Source of the DNA: Dyadobacter psychrophilus | GTDB lineage: Bacteria > Bacteroidota > Bacteroidia > Cytophagales > Spirosomataceae | Direction: 5' to 3' | Length of the DNA stretch: 64,000 bases | Assembly: GCF_900167945.1 (NCBI RefSeq) | Contig: NZ_FUZA01000004.1 | Span: 372,001 to 436,000, forward strand | Shown here: positions 53,764-62,646 of the stretch, one piece after another | Numbering within the stretch: position 1 is the first letter of the stretch | Layout of the letters: every line of letters starts with the position of its first letter | Program-made: the position numbers and the translations under genes | Notes under the pieces: generated by a model | The model's database searches: none | What the model saw: the letters and a program-made list of their open reading frames with translations, nothing else | Told to the model about the DNA's origin: nothing

Positions 53764-54819
53764 CTATCTTTCCGAGTACATGTCGGTGTAATATTTCTGG
53801 TAGTTGCCCGATGTGACGTTGTTGAGCCACTCCTGGTTGCTGAGATACCAGTCCACTGTTCTTTCAAGCCCTTCTGCGAATTGCAAAGAAGGTTTCCAGC
53901 CCAGTTCCTCGGAAAGTTTGGTGGCATCGATCGCATAACGCAGGTCATGCCCGGCGCGGTCGGTCACGTACGTGATCAGTTTTTCAGTTTCGCCTTTTTC
54001 CCGGCCCAGTTTCTGGTCCATAATGCTGCATAGCAACAGGACCAGGTCCAGGTTTTTCCATTCGTTATGGCCGCCGATGTTGTAGGTCTCGCCGTTTTTG
54101 CCGTCGTGGAAAATCACATCGATAGCAATGGCATGGTCTTCCACAAAAAGCCAGTCACGGATATTTTCGCCTTTTCCATACACAGGAAGCGGTTTCTGCT
54201 GGATAATGTTGTGGATCATCAGCGGGATAAGCTTCTCAGGGAAATGGTTTGGACCGTAGTTGTTGGAACAATTGGAAATAACAACCGGCAGCTTATAAGT
54301 GTTGTGATAAGCCCTGACAAAATGGTCCGAAGATGCTTTTGAAGCCGAGTACGGCGAGCGCGGGTCATAACTGGTCGTTTCCGTAAAGAATGTGCCCGGA
54401 TCGTGCAGTTCACCGTAAACTTCATCCGTAGAGACGTGGTAGAAGCGGCGGTCTGAGAAATCATCTTTCCATGCTTTTTTAGCAGCATTCAAAAGGTTTA
54501 CAGTCCCAACCACGTTGGTCATGACAAACGACATCGGATCGGAAATAGAGCGGTCCACGTGGCTTTCGGCAGCCAGGTGAATGATGCCGTGAAAGTCATT
54601 TTCGCTGATAAGTTTGTCGATAAACTCAGCGTCAACGATGTCGCCTTTTACAAATGTGTAGTTCGGCGCATTCTCAACGTCGCGAAGGTTTTCAAGGTTT
54701 CCTGCGTAAGTAAGGGCGTCGAGGTTATATATGTGATAGTCAGGATGGAAATTTACAAAACGGCGCACCACGTGTGAACCAATAAAACCCGCACCTCCTG
54801 TAATTAAGATCTTTTTCAT
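53764..54819 (-). CDS. rfbB: dTDP-glucose 4,6-dehydratase
   Basis: 351 residues from ATG 54819 (MKKILITGGAGFIGSHVV); the open frame continues into galE but is not coding there. Extended short-chain dehydrogenase fold: GGAGFIGSH for NAD, HLAAESHVDRSI, STDEVYGEL and the YSASKASSDH catalytic Tyr/Lys. It converts dTDP-glucose to the 4-keto-6-deoxy form. The start overlaps the galE stop as ATGA, so translation is coupled. Confidence 0.96.
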   Translation of the reverse strand: MKKILITGGAGFIGSHVVRRFVNFHPDYHIYNLDALTYAGNLENLRDVENAPNYTFVKGDIVDAEFIDKLISENDFHGIIHLAAESHVDRSISDPMSFVMTNVVGTVNLLNAAKKAWKDDFSDRRFYHVSTDEVYGELHDPGTFFTETTSYDPRSPYSASKASSDHFVRAYHNTYKLPVVISNCSNNYGPNHFPEKLIPLMIHNIIQQKPLPVYGKGENIRDWLFVEDHAIAIDVIFHDGKNGETYNIGGHNEWKNLDLVLLLCSIMDQKLGREKGETEKLITYVTDRAGHDLRYAIDATKLSEELGWKPSLQFAEGLERTVDWYLSNQEWLNNVTSGNYQKYYTDMYSER

Positions 54820-55835
54820 TGTTGAGCTGTTATTTTTAATTGCCAGTTCCATGCGTCTTTCAATGCATCCGCCATGGTTTTTTCGGCATGCCATTTCATT
54901 ACATTGTTCACTTTGTCAGACTGCGCGTAGATCTTTTCAACATCTCCTGCGCGGCGCGGCCCAATCGTATAATTTAGTTTTACGCCATTTACTTTTTCAA
55001 ATGTATTGATCAGATCCAGAACCGTATATCCTTCTCCAGTGCCAACATTAAATACATCATAATAGTCCGATTCCGTTTGCTCACCCAATAGTTCAAGGGC
55101 TTTCACGTGCGCTTTCGCCAGATCAACAACATGAATAAAATCACGGATGCAGGTTCCGTCAGCCGTATCGTAATCACTTCCGAAGACGGTCAGTGATTGG
55201 CGAAGGCCAGCGGCAGTTTGGGTAATAAAGGGCACCAGATTGCTTGGGACGCCATTTGGCAACTCACCGATCAACGAGGACTCGTGCGCGCCGATTGGAT
55301 TGAAATAGCGAAGTGAAATAGCTCTTACACCTGATTTTGCATACACATAGTCGCGGATAATGTCTTCCCCGATCGCTTTTGTGTTGCCGTAAGGCGAGTT
55401 TGCAGGTTTGCGCGGCGTATTCTCGGTTACCGGGATGGCATCGGGCTGGCCATAAACCGTGCACGATGAAGAGAATACAAAATTTGGCACTTTAAATTCC
55501 TGTGCAGCGCGTAAAAGGACAAGAAGAGAAATCAAATTATTCTCGTAATAATTAAGCGGCTTTTCAACGGATTCGCCAACGGCTTTGTAAGCAGCAAAGT
55601 GAATGATCCCATCAAATTTTTCCTTTTCAAAAAGCGCCCTGATCTTCTCAGAATCGTTGCAATCGATCTCGTAAAACGGAAAATCCTTGCCGGTAATTTT
55701 TTTAATCCCTTCCAGAACGCCGGGATTTGAATTGTAGAGATTGTCGACGATGACTGGCTCAAATCCTGCTTTATCCAGCTCAACAACCGTGTGAGAACCG
55801 ATAAAGCCAGCTCCTCCCGTAACAAGAATTTTCAT
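54816..55835 (-). CDS. galE: UDP-glucose 4-epimerase
   Basis: 339 residues. GGAGFIGSHTVVELDKAG binds NAD, with HFAAYKAVGESVEKPL, SSSCTVYGQP, the catalytic YGNTKAIGE and RYFNPIGAHES (all GalE markers). It interconverts UDP-glucose and UDP-galactose for surface glycans. First gene of a seven-gene leftward run. A TACTTTTG box (55969-55976) upstream may be the promoter. Confidence 0.95.
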   Translation of the reverse strand: MKILVTGGAGFIGSHTVVELDKAGFEPVIVDNLYNSNPGVLEGIKKITGKDFPFYEIDCNDSEKIRALFEKEKFDGIIHFAAYKAVGESVEKPLNYYENNLISLLVLLRAAQEFKVPNFVFSSSCTVYGQPDAIPVTENTPRKPANSPYGNTKAIGEDIIRDYVYAKSGVRAISLRYFNPIGAHESSLIGELPNGVPSNLVPFITQTAAGLRQSLTVFGSDYDTADGTCIRDFIHVVDLAKAHVKALELLGEQTESDYYDVFNVGTGEGYTVLDLINTFEKVNGVKLNYTIGPRRAGDVEKIYAQSDKVNNVMKWHAEKTMADALKDAWNWQLKITAQQ

Positions 55836-55968
55836 GTGCTCTTTGCTTAATTTAAAAAAATATTGTGGTATAGATGATGTGAAAAAACAAGCTCAAAAGT
55901 GCATTTGTATACAGAATTTCGTGCATTAACAAACGAAATCCGCTCCGTTAACCAGCTTTTTTCCCGGG

Positions 55969-55976
55969 CAAAAGTA
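55969..55976 (-). promoter_or_regulatory. Possible -7 box (TACTTTTG) upstream of galE
   Basis: Read leftward, TACTTTTG fits TAnnTTTG. It lies 134 bases before galE, so the leader would be long. Confidence 0.3.
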
Positions 55977-56047
55977 GAAAATTTGATGTCCATTAAAAAA
56001 AAATGTTTTTATTTATCCGTTGGTTGTTAAATGCAGATTTGAGGAAA

Positions 56048-56896
56048 ATGAACCAGAGAGAAATTAAAGCACTGATATCCTTACTTGATGACGAAGATCA
56101 TGAAGTGAGCCAGCATGTGGAGGGCAAAATCTTGTCGTTGGGAGGCAATGTCATACCTTTTCTTGAGACTGAGTGGGAAGAGAGTTTCAACCCGATTGTG
56201 CAGCGTAAAATTGAAGAATTGATCCACGAATTGCAGCTCAGCATCATGATTGAGCGCTTGCAATCTTGGAAAAATGGCGGTGCGCTCGATCTGTTGGAAG
56301 GAATGTGGATCATTTCAACTTACCATTATCCGGACCTTTCCATGGAGAAGCTCCGGACTACCATTGAGCAGCTTTATTATGACATATGGATCCAGTTTCA
56401 GGAAGAAATGAATGCTGTGGACCAGATCAAGCGCATTAACAGTATTTTTTTCGGAGTGATGAATTTCGCGGCAAACACGAAAAATTTTCATTCACCCTCT
56501 AATTCCATGATCAATGTGGTGCTGGAAAGCCGGAGAGGTAACCCGATTACATTGTGCGTGATTTATCTTTTAATTGCCAGGAAGCTCGGAATGCCCGTTT
56601 ATGGGGTTAATTTGCCTAATCTTTTCGTGCTGACTTACAAAAACGACAAGACGCAATTTTATATTAATGTCTTTAACAGAGGAATCATTTTTTCCAAAAC
56701 AGACATTGACCACTATATTGCGCAGCTTAACATTAAGTCCAAAGAGATTTTTTACCAGCCTTGCACCAATCTCGAAATCGTGCAGCGGGTGTTGCGTAAC
56801 CTGATCTTATCTTACGAGAAAACGAGTGAGCAGGAAAAGATAAAGGAGATCGAGAAGATACTGAAGTCAACACTGGACGACATGCCCGATCTATAA
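56048..56896 (+). CDS. SirB1/transglutaminase-like protein
   Basis: 282 residues from ATG 56048 (MNQREIKALISLLDDEDHEV). The N-terminal helical part is followed by the SirB1 signature: MNFAANTKNFHSPSNSMINV and RRGNPITLCVIYLLIARKLG, with Cys in the usual transglutaminase-like position. The gene family (YchA/SirB1) is widespread and of unknown biochemical activity. Convergent with the phosphopantetheinyl transferase gene, overlapping by six bases at the stops. Confidence 0.85.
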   Translation: MNQREIKALISLLDDEDHEVSQHVEGKILSLGGNVIPFLETEWEESFNPIVQRKIEELIHELQLSIMIERLQSWKNGGALDLLEGMWIISTYHYPDLSMEKLRTTIEQLYYDIWIQFQEEMNAVDQIKRINSIFFGVMNFAANTKNFHSPSNSMINVVLESRRGNPITLCVIYLLIARKLGMPVYGVNLPNLFVLTYKNDKTQFYINVFNRGIIFSKTDIDHYIAQLNIKSKEIFYQPCTNLEIVQRVLRNLILSYEKTSEQEKIKEIEKILKSTLDDMPDL

Positions 56897-57520
56897 TGCG
56901 ATCGCCAGGCAGTGATGATCAAACCATCTGACGGTTATATTCGCTTCTACCACCGTTTCCGTATCAGTCAGCCTTCCTTTGAGTGATACAGCATCTTTGT
57001 CGAAAGGTTCTATATATATGGAATCCCTGAAACTGATCTTTTTCTTTCCATATAGCTTATAAAGTGCCTCCTTAGCACACCAATACATGCATAGCAAGGC
57101 CATTTCGTCGCCTGCGTGTTCGAATTCGGGTTGCGAGAGATATTTTTTTGAAGTGCGCTGCAGTTTTGCGTCCATTTTTTCCATATCAATTCCCACAGCC
57201 GCCGGAGGATTTATGGCAACCGCAACAAAATCAAATGTATGAGTGATGGAAATGTGTGAGTCGTTGTCGATGAGGAATGCTTTGCCGTGTTCATCTTTAT
57301 AAGTGCCGATGTAGTTGATCCCGAAGCGCTCGGCAATAATCTTGATCAGCAGCCTGCTTGCCAGCCATTCACGTAGTTTTTGCGGGTGTGAAACCGCTGA
57401 CAGTTCTTCCGGATTGTAGGCGTTGCCGAGGTTTCCCCTGAGCTCGGTTTCAGTTTCGGTGAGCTTCCAAAGGAGCAGCGTACTGGACTCTTCGATCATT
57501 TCGGAATGAACGAGCGGCAT
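56891..57520 (-). CDS. 4'-phosphopantetheinyl transferase (Sfp type)
   Basis: 209 residues. The magnesium and CoA motifs are AVGIDMEKMDAKL and WCAKEALYKLYGKK, preceded by ISITHTFDFVAVAI. It moves the phosphopantetheine arm of CoA to a Ser of acyl or peptidyl carrier proteins. Single-chain Sfp-like enzymes have broad carrier specificity. No carrier protein or synthase gene is in the window. Divergent from the WD40 gene. Confidence 0.9.
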   Translation of the reverse strand: MPLVHSEMIEESSTLLLWKLTETETELRGNLGNAYNPEELSAVSHPQKLREWLASRLLIKIIAERFGINYIGTYKDEHGKAFLIDNDSHISITHTFDFVAVAINPPAAVGIDMEKMDAKLQRTSKKYLSQPEFEHAGDEMALLCMYWCAKEALYKLYGKKKISFRDSIYIEPFDKDAVSLKGRLTDTETVVEANITVRWFDHHCLAIAL

Positions 57521-57541
57521 AATAATTCTGTTTACAATTTC

Positions 57542-57549
57542 TATTTTTG
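57542..57549 (+). promoter_or_regulatory. Bacteroidota-type -7 box (TATTTTTG)
   Basis: TATTTTTG fits TAnnTTTG and lies 27 bases before the WD40 gene ATG at 57577. Confidence 0.4.
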
Positions 57550-57576
57550 GCGCTTAATCCCTATCTCAAGTAAAGC

Positions 57577-58479
57577 ATGAACATTCGCAAAGTAGATACT
57601 TTTTCCGGTCATAGAGACAGTGTTTATACAATTATTTCTGACAACACTTCTCATGGCTTTTACTCTGCTGGCGGCGATGGTTTTGTGATTCAGTGGGATC
57701 TCAACAAGCCCGACCTGGGAAATCTCGTTGCCCGTGTGGGCGTTTCCGTATATGCGCTGGGTCTTGAAAAAGAGAACAATGCACTTTGGATCGGGCAAAA
57801 TTACGAAGGCATTCAGGTGCTGGACATTGCTGAAAATAAGATTGAAAAAACCTCGAAAATCACAACTGCGCCTATTTTTGACATTCAGTTTTTTGACAAC
57901 AAAGCATTAATAGCGCTGGGCGACGGCGTGGTGGTGGTGATGGACATTGCTTCGTTCGCAGTTCAGAAGCATATTAAAGTTTCCGGCAAAAGCATCCGCA
58001 CCATTGCGATCAATCATGAGACCCGGGAATTTGCCGTTGGAGACAGTGATTTTAATGTCAATATCTTCGATTTAGATGGTTTTGTGTTAAAAAAGACGAT
58101 CCAGTCGCATGGTAACTCGGTATTTTCCGTTAAGTATTCACCCGATGGCAAATATCTGTTCACAACCGGTCGGGATGCACACATCAAAATTTGGGATGTA
58201 AATGACGCTTATGGGATGGTTTTAGACATTCCAGCACATTTATATGCGGTCAATGACATTACTTTCAGTCCCGACCGCACATTATTCGCCTCCTGCAGCA
58301 TGGACAAATCGGTAAAAGTCTGGGATGCTGTTACTTTTAAACTTAAAAAGATCATTGATCGGGCAAGGCACGCCGGGCATGGAACTTCTGTGAATAAACT
58401 GCTGTGGACCAGCTATCAAAACCAATTGATTTCCTGCAGTGACGACCGGATGATTTCGGTTTGGGAAGTGGCTGAATAG
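57577..58479 (+). CDS. WD40 repeat protein
   Basis: 300 residues forming a seven-bladed beta-propeller. Clear WD units are FSGHRDSVYTIISD...DGFVIQWDL, HGNSVFSVKYSPDGKYLFTT...DAHIKIWDV, HLYAVNDITFSPDRTLFAS...DKSVKVWDA and the final SCSDDRMISVWEV. No signal peptide, so cytosolic. Probably a protein-interaction platform. The DivIVA-domain gene follows after 104 bases; a link between them is not shown. Confidence 0.9.
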   Translation: MNIRKVDTFSGHRDSVYTIISDNTSHGFYSAGGDGFVIQWDLNKPDLGNLVARVGVSVYALGLEKENNALWIGQNYEGIQVLDIAENKIEKTSKITTAPIFDIQFFDNKALIALGDGVVVVMDIASFAVQKHIKVSGKSIRTIAINHETREFAVGDSDFNVNIFDLDGFVLKKTIQSHGNSVFSVKYSPDGKYLFTTGRDAHIKIWDVNDAYGMVLDIPAHLYAVNDITFSPDRTLFASCSMDKSVKVWDAVTFKLKKIIDRARHAGHGTSVNKLLWTSYQNQLISCSDDRMISVWEVAE

Positions 58480-58583
58480 TATACTTATAATATGGTATTA
58501 TTGGTAAATACTTTGAAAAATGATTCATATATCTTTAACTTACACGACCGTTTTTAACTAAGTACCAAAGCATAGAATGCATC

Positions 58584-59645
58584 ATGAAAATATCCGCTAT
58601 AGACATACGCAAGCATACTTTTGAAAAGATTTTCAGAGGTTACGACCCGGACGAAGTAGATGCTTTTCTTAACTCGTTATCGCAGGAATGGGAGCGTTTT
58701 TCCAGCGAAAACAGCTTGTTGAAAATGCAGCTTGAGTATGCCGAAAAAGAGCTGGCCAAGCTGAAAGATATCGAATCTACGCTGTTCAGGACGTTAAAAG
58801 CGGCTGAGGATACCAGCAAGCTGATTGAAAAAGAAGCGAATGAAAACGCTGAAAAACGGATTGAAGAATCCCGGACCACAGCCAACGATCTGGTAACCGA
58901 AGCTGAGAACAGGACGAACCAGGTTATCCGCGAAACGGAAGATAGATTAAAGCGTTTCAAAGAAGATTTTGCTGCGGAAGTGAAGCTGCAAGAACGCGAT
59001 TTCAGGGCGATAGAAAATTTCAGGGACAATCTGATTGTACAACTTTCTTCGCTGGCCAACAACACCATTGAAACCGTAGAAAGGTTCGAGCAGAAATATG
59101 ACAAACAGTCTGTTTTGAATAAAATGGAGGAGATTAAGCAACATATTGCTGAGATCGAAATTCCTAAGAAAGCCGTATTCCCGGTTGAGCCAAGAATCGT
59201 TCCGCAACTAGAGGAGGCGTCTGAACCGGATGCAGAAGTTATTCTTCAGGATGAGAAACCGGAAGTTTTATTCGAGGTTGTGGATGCTGAGGAAGAAGTT
59301 GTGATGGATGACGAGGAAGAGTTTGTTCCCCAGGTAACATTTGAGGACGAAGAGCCGGAGCTGGTCAGTGAGGTTACCGTTGAGGCAGAACCGGAACCAG
59401 AGCCAATTGAAGAGCCTGAGCTTTTCGAAGAAGAAATTGAATATAGTGTAAAAGAGGAGCCAAAAAGTGCAGCAGAGGAGTCAGCGGCAGCATTGGCCGA
59501 ACTTCAAAGGACTGAGCGGGCCAGAGAAACTGAACAAGCTGTTAATCGTCCGCGCGTTCAAGAGAATGCACCAGTCAACCGCCCGCGCGTGCCCGAAAAC
59601 CAACCAAAGAAAACCGGTGGAGGCTCATTTTTTGATCAAATCTAG
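58584..59645 (+). CDS. DivIVA-domain protein with long acidic tail
   Basis: 353 residues. The N-terminal DivIVA head is well preserved (FEKIFRGYDPDEVDAFLNSL), including Phe17 and Arg18, the residues that insert into curved membrane in Bacillus DivIVA. A coiled coil covers about 25-190. The region 200-310 is extremely Glu/Asp-rich. Near the C-terminus NRPRVQEN (321-328) and NRPRVPEN (332-339) form a short repeat before a GGGSFFDQI end. A role in pole or septum organisation is inferred from the head domain. FolB starts six bases downstream. Confidence 0.88.
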   Translation: MKISAIDIRKHTFEKIFRGYDPDEVDAFLNSLSQEWERFSSENSLLKMQLEYAEKELAKLKDIESTLFRTLKAAEDTSKLIEKEANENAEKRIEESRTTANDLVTEAENRTNQVIRETEDRLKRFKEDFAAEVKLQERDFRAIENFRDNLIVQLSSLANNTIETVERFEQKYDKQSVLNKMEEIKQHIAEIEIPKKAVFPVEPRIVPQLEEASEPDAEVILQDEKPEVLFEVVDAEEEVVMDDEEEFVPQVTFEDEEPELVSEVTVEAEPEPEPIEEPELFEEEIEYSVKEEPKSAAEESAAALAELQRTERARETEQAVNRPRVQENAPVNRPRVPENQPKKTGGGSFFDQI

Positions 59646-59651
59646 AATACA

Positions 59652-60002
59652 TTGGGAACAATAAGCCTTGAAGGTCTTGAGTTCTTTGCTTACCACGGCT
59701 ATTATCCTGAGGAGCAACGAATTGGTAACAAATACGCATTGGATATCATCATCACAGCCGACTTTATAAAGGCTGCACAGGAAGATAAGCTCAGTGAAAC
59801 TGTCAATTACGAAACGATCTACCAGATCGCTTCAAAAGTGATGAAGGAACCAGCCAAATTGTTGGAACACATTGGTTTCACGGTCATCGAGAAAATAAGG
59901 GAACATTACCCGGTCGTAGCAAACATTACAGTCCGGGTTTCCAAGTTCAATCCACCTGTCGGTGGCGTTTGTACAAGGGCGATGATCACGATGGAAGGTT
60001 AG
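59652..60002 (+). CDS. folB: Dihydroneopterin aldolase
   Basis: 116 residues. Core features are GLEFFAYHGYYPEEQRIGNK, SETVNYETIYQIA, AKLLEHIGFTVIEKI and SKFNPPVGGV. It cleaves dihydroneopterin to 6-hydroxymethyl-dihydropterin in folate synthesis. The only start consistent with the full domain is TTG at 59652, because an in-frame stop lies at 59643-59645 and the first ATG is deep inside the gene. Six bases after the DivIVA gene, so translation is probably coupled. Confidence 0.92.
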   Translation: MGTISLEGLEFFAYHGYYPEEQRIGNKYALDIIITADFIKAAQEDKLSETVNYETIYQIASKVMKEPAKLLEHIGFTVIEKIREHYPVVANITVRVSKFNPPVGGVCTRAMITMEG

Positions 60003-60012
60003 GTTCAAAACA

Positions 60013-60110
60013 CCTGTCAGCCTGAGCGGAACTAACCTTGTCAGCCTGAGCGGAGTCGAAGGCACGTTACCAAGGAGTAGCGTGCCTTCGACTCCGCTCA
60101 GGCTGACAGG
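60013..60110. repeat. REP-like inverted repeat with partial direct copy
   Basis: TGTCAGCCTGAGCGGA occurs at 60015-60030 and again at 60039-60054. The second copy continues into a 28-bp arm (60039-60066) that is perfectly complementary to 60081-60108 around a 14-base loop. The core TTCGACTCCGCTCAG is of the type dispersed through many Bacteroidota genomes. It probably also ends the convergent folB and saccharopine-dehydrogenase-like transcripts. Confidence 0.8.
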
Positions 60111-60121
60111 TTGAAAAGTCA

Positions 60122-61333
60122 TCAATATTCATGCGGCAGCGGGACGTTAATCCGCTCGTTCCAGGGCAATCCGTGCTGGTTAAGCAAATCCATGAAAGGA
60201 TCCGGGTTTAGCTCTTCTACGTTATAAACGCCTGGTTTCATCCATTCTTCATTCGTTAGCATCAGCATAGCGCCGATCATAGCAGGCACGCCGGTCGTGT
60301 AACTTACAGCCTGCGCCCGCACTTCGCGATAGCATTCGGCGTGATCGCAATTATTCCAGACGTAATAAGTTTTTTCTTCCCCATTTTCGATGCCTTTGAT
60401 CTGGCATCCGATGGATGTTTGTCCGGAATAATTTTCCCCTAATGAATCCGGCGCAGGAAGCACAGCTTTTAGAAATTCCAGCGGGACAATGTCCATTCCA
60501 TTGAATTTGATAGGCTTAATGCTCGTCATACCAACATTCTCAAGCACATTCAAATGCGTAATGTAAGCCTGTCCAAACGTCATCCAGAAACGTGCGCGCT
60601 TTAATGTAGGGAAGTTTTTTACCAAAGATTCAAGCTCTTCGTGGTAAAGCACATAACTCTCTTTCGGCCCGATTCCCGGATATTCGATAGGCTTGTGAAT
60701 GGACATGGCAGGAATCTCAACCCACTCGCCATTTTCCCAATAGCGACCTGGCTGAGTTATCTCGCGGATGTTGATCTCAGGATTGAAGTTTGTCGCAAAA
60801 GCCTTTCCATGATCGCCCGCGTTGCAGTCGATAATGTCCAGATAATGCATTTCATCAAAATGATGCTTGTTGGCATATGCCGTATAAACCTGCGTTACGC
60901 CGGGATCGAAGCCACAGCCCAAAACGGCCATTAAGCCAGCTTCTTTGAACCTTTCCTGATAAGCCCATTGCCAGCTGTATTCAAACTTGGCGACATCTTT
61001 CGGCTCATAATTGGCTGTGTCGAGATAATGTACACCCGTTGCCAGGCAAGCCTCCATAATCGTGAGATCCTGGTAAGGCAAAGCAACATTGATCAGCAAT
61101 TTCGGTTGAAAACGTTTGATCAGCAGCACTGTTTCAGCAACGATATCCGCATCAACTTGTGCCGTTTCAATGGTGACGCCGTGCATTTCTTTAATTTCTG
61201 CAGCGATTTTATCACACTTTGATTTTGTGCGGCTGGCCAGCATAATTTCCGTAAAAACATTGCTATTCAACGCGCATTTATGGGCCACAACACTTCCAAC
61301 TCCACCTGCACCAATGATCAGAACCTTAGACAT
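60122..61333 (-). CDS. Carboxynorspermidine dehydrogenase (saccharopine dehydrogenase family)
   Basis: 403 residues. The NADP-binding start VLIIGAGGVGSVVAHKCALN, then MLASRTKSKCDKIA, VHYLDTANYEP and LMAVLGCGFDPGVTQVYTAY, match the carboxynorspermidine/carboxyspermidine dehydrogenase branch rather than true saccharopine dehydrogenase. It condenses aspartate semialdehyde with a diamine in the alternative polyamine route used by gut and soil bacteria. The matching decarboxylase is not in the window. Flanked by the REP-like repeat. Confidence 0.9.
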   Translation of the reverse strand: MSKVLIIGAGGVGSVVAHKCALNSNVFTEIMLASRTKSKCDKIAAEIKEMHGVTIETAQVDADIVAETVLLIKRFQPKLLINVALPYQDLTIMEACLATGVHYLDTANYEPKDVAKFEYSWQWAYQERFKEAGLMAVLGCGFDPGVTQVYTAYANKHHFDEMHYLDIIDCNAGDHGKAFATNFNPEINIREITQPGRYWENGEWVEIPAMSIHKPIEYPGIGPKESYVLYHEELESLVKNFPTLKRARFWMTFGQAYITHLNVLENVGMTSIKPIKFNGMDIVPLEFLKAVLPAPDSLGENYSGQTSIGCQIKGIENGEEKTYYVWNNCDHAECYREVRAQAVSYTTGVPAMIGAMLMLTNEEWMKPGVYNVEELNPDPFMDLLNQHGLPWNERINVPLPHEY

Positions 61334-61381
61334 CTTATTTTGTTTGAGTTTTCGGCAAAGATAGAATGACCGGTTAATTTT

Positions 61382-62587
61382 TCAATTTAAATTTCCGCGA
61401 ACAAACTTCATTATTTTGCCTTCACCGTAATTCAAATAGTAAACTTCTCCGCTGACATCCTGTGCGAATGAGGAGATTGATCCTTTATTTTCGAACAAAA
61501 TTGCATTGCTTTTTTTCTGGTCACCATCCAGTTCCAGCGCCCATATCCTGCCGCTGGCAAAGTCTCCGTAAATGTATTTCCCAACCAGACTTTTGATAGC
61601 CTTTCCCCTATAAACATAACCGCCCGTGATGGACCTGTCGCCATTGTTCTGGTTGTAATCATGGATCGGCTCAATGAGGCCGGCCGCATTGCAATTGGAA
61701 GCGGGATCATAACAATCGACGCCTTCTTTGAGCCGCCAGCCGTAATTACCGCCCTTGGTAATGAGGTCAATTTCTTCGCGCTTATTCTGTCCAACATCGC
61801 CTGCAAACAAACGGTCGTTTTCCATATCAAAACTGATCCGCCAGGGGTTTCTCAGCCCATAAGCATAAATCTCGGGCAGATAGCCATCATTATTACCAAC
61901 CGGATAAGGGTTGTCGGAGGGAATTCCATAGTTGCCTTTTGCGGTTCCGTCTACATCCACGCGGAGGATTTTGCCTAACAAACTTTTGCGGTTCTGCGCA
62001 TTATTTTGCGGATCGCCACCGCTGCCGCCATCACCTGTGGCAATATACAAAAAACCATCTTTGCTAAATTGAAGCGAGCCGCCATTGTGGTTGGCATAAG
62101 GTTGATTAAATGTAAATAAAACCGCTTCGCTGGCAGGATCCGCCCGTTCTGCCGTTGGGGTTGCGGCCTTGTAGCGTGCTATGACTGTTTTTAGCGGTGA
62201 GCCGACCGTGTAATTGACATAAAAATAGCCGTTCGTCTTGAAATCAGGATGAAAGGCAAGGCCTAGTAACCCAAGTTCGCCGCCATCCTGCACTTTGCTT
62301 TTTATATCCAGAAAAACGGAACTGGTTGTTGCAGCAGCATTGTTTTGAAAAACCCTGATAACACCTGCCTGCTCCACGACAAAAAACCGGCTGCTATCGC
62401 CCGGAAGTTGTTTCATTTCAACAGGATCGGTAAATGTCAGACCTGGAAATGCGTCTTTTGTTTTAATGGTTGTATCCGGATTTGTAATCGTCCCGGGGTC
62501 GTCCTCCATGTCCTTATCTTTGGAACATGAAATGGTGGCAAGGCCCATTGTTAAGAGGAAAAATATAGGGAGTGCGTTAAGTGTCAT
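61382..62587 (-). CDS. PQQ-type sugar dehydrogenase lipoprotein
   Basis: About 401 residues from ATG 62587 (MTLNALPIFFLLTMGLATIS); the frame is open ten codons further. The lipobox is TISC. The six-bladed propeller of soluble glucose/sorbosone dehydrogenases is seen in LGLLGLAFHPDFKTNGYFYV, NHNGGSLQFSKDGFLYIATG, the calcium loop GDGGSGGDPQNNAQNR and IYAYGLRNPWRISFD. It would oxidise sugars with PQQ as cofactor in the periplasm or at the surface. No PQQ synthesis genes are here, so the cofactor may be imported. Confidence 0.9.
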   Translation of the reverse strand: MTLNALPIFFLLTMGLATISCSKDKDMEDDPGTITNPDTTIKTKDAFPGLTFTDPVEMKQLPGDSSRFFVVEQAGVIRVFQNNAAATTSSVFLDIKSKVQDGGELGLLGLAFHPDFKTNGYFYVNYTVGSPLKTVIARYKAATPTAERADPASEAVLFTFNQPYANHNGGSLQFSKDGFLYIATGDGGSGGDPQNNAQNRKSLLGKILRVDVDGTAKGNYGIPSDNPYPVGNNDGYLPEIYAYGLRNPWRISFDMENDRLFAGDVGQNKREEIDLITKGGNYGWRLKEGVDCYDPASNCNAAGLIEPIHDYNQNNGDRSITGGYVYRGKAIKSLVGKYIYGDFASGRIWALELDGDQKKSNAILFENKGSISSFAQDVSGEVYYLNYGEGKIMKFVRGNLN

Positions 62588-62646
62588 GACGTTGAAGTTT
62601 TTTCTTATCAACGTCATGAAGCGCCTTTTGTTTTTAGCAAAGTGTT

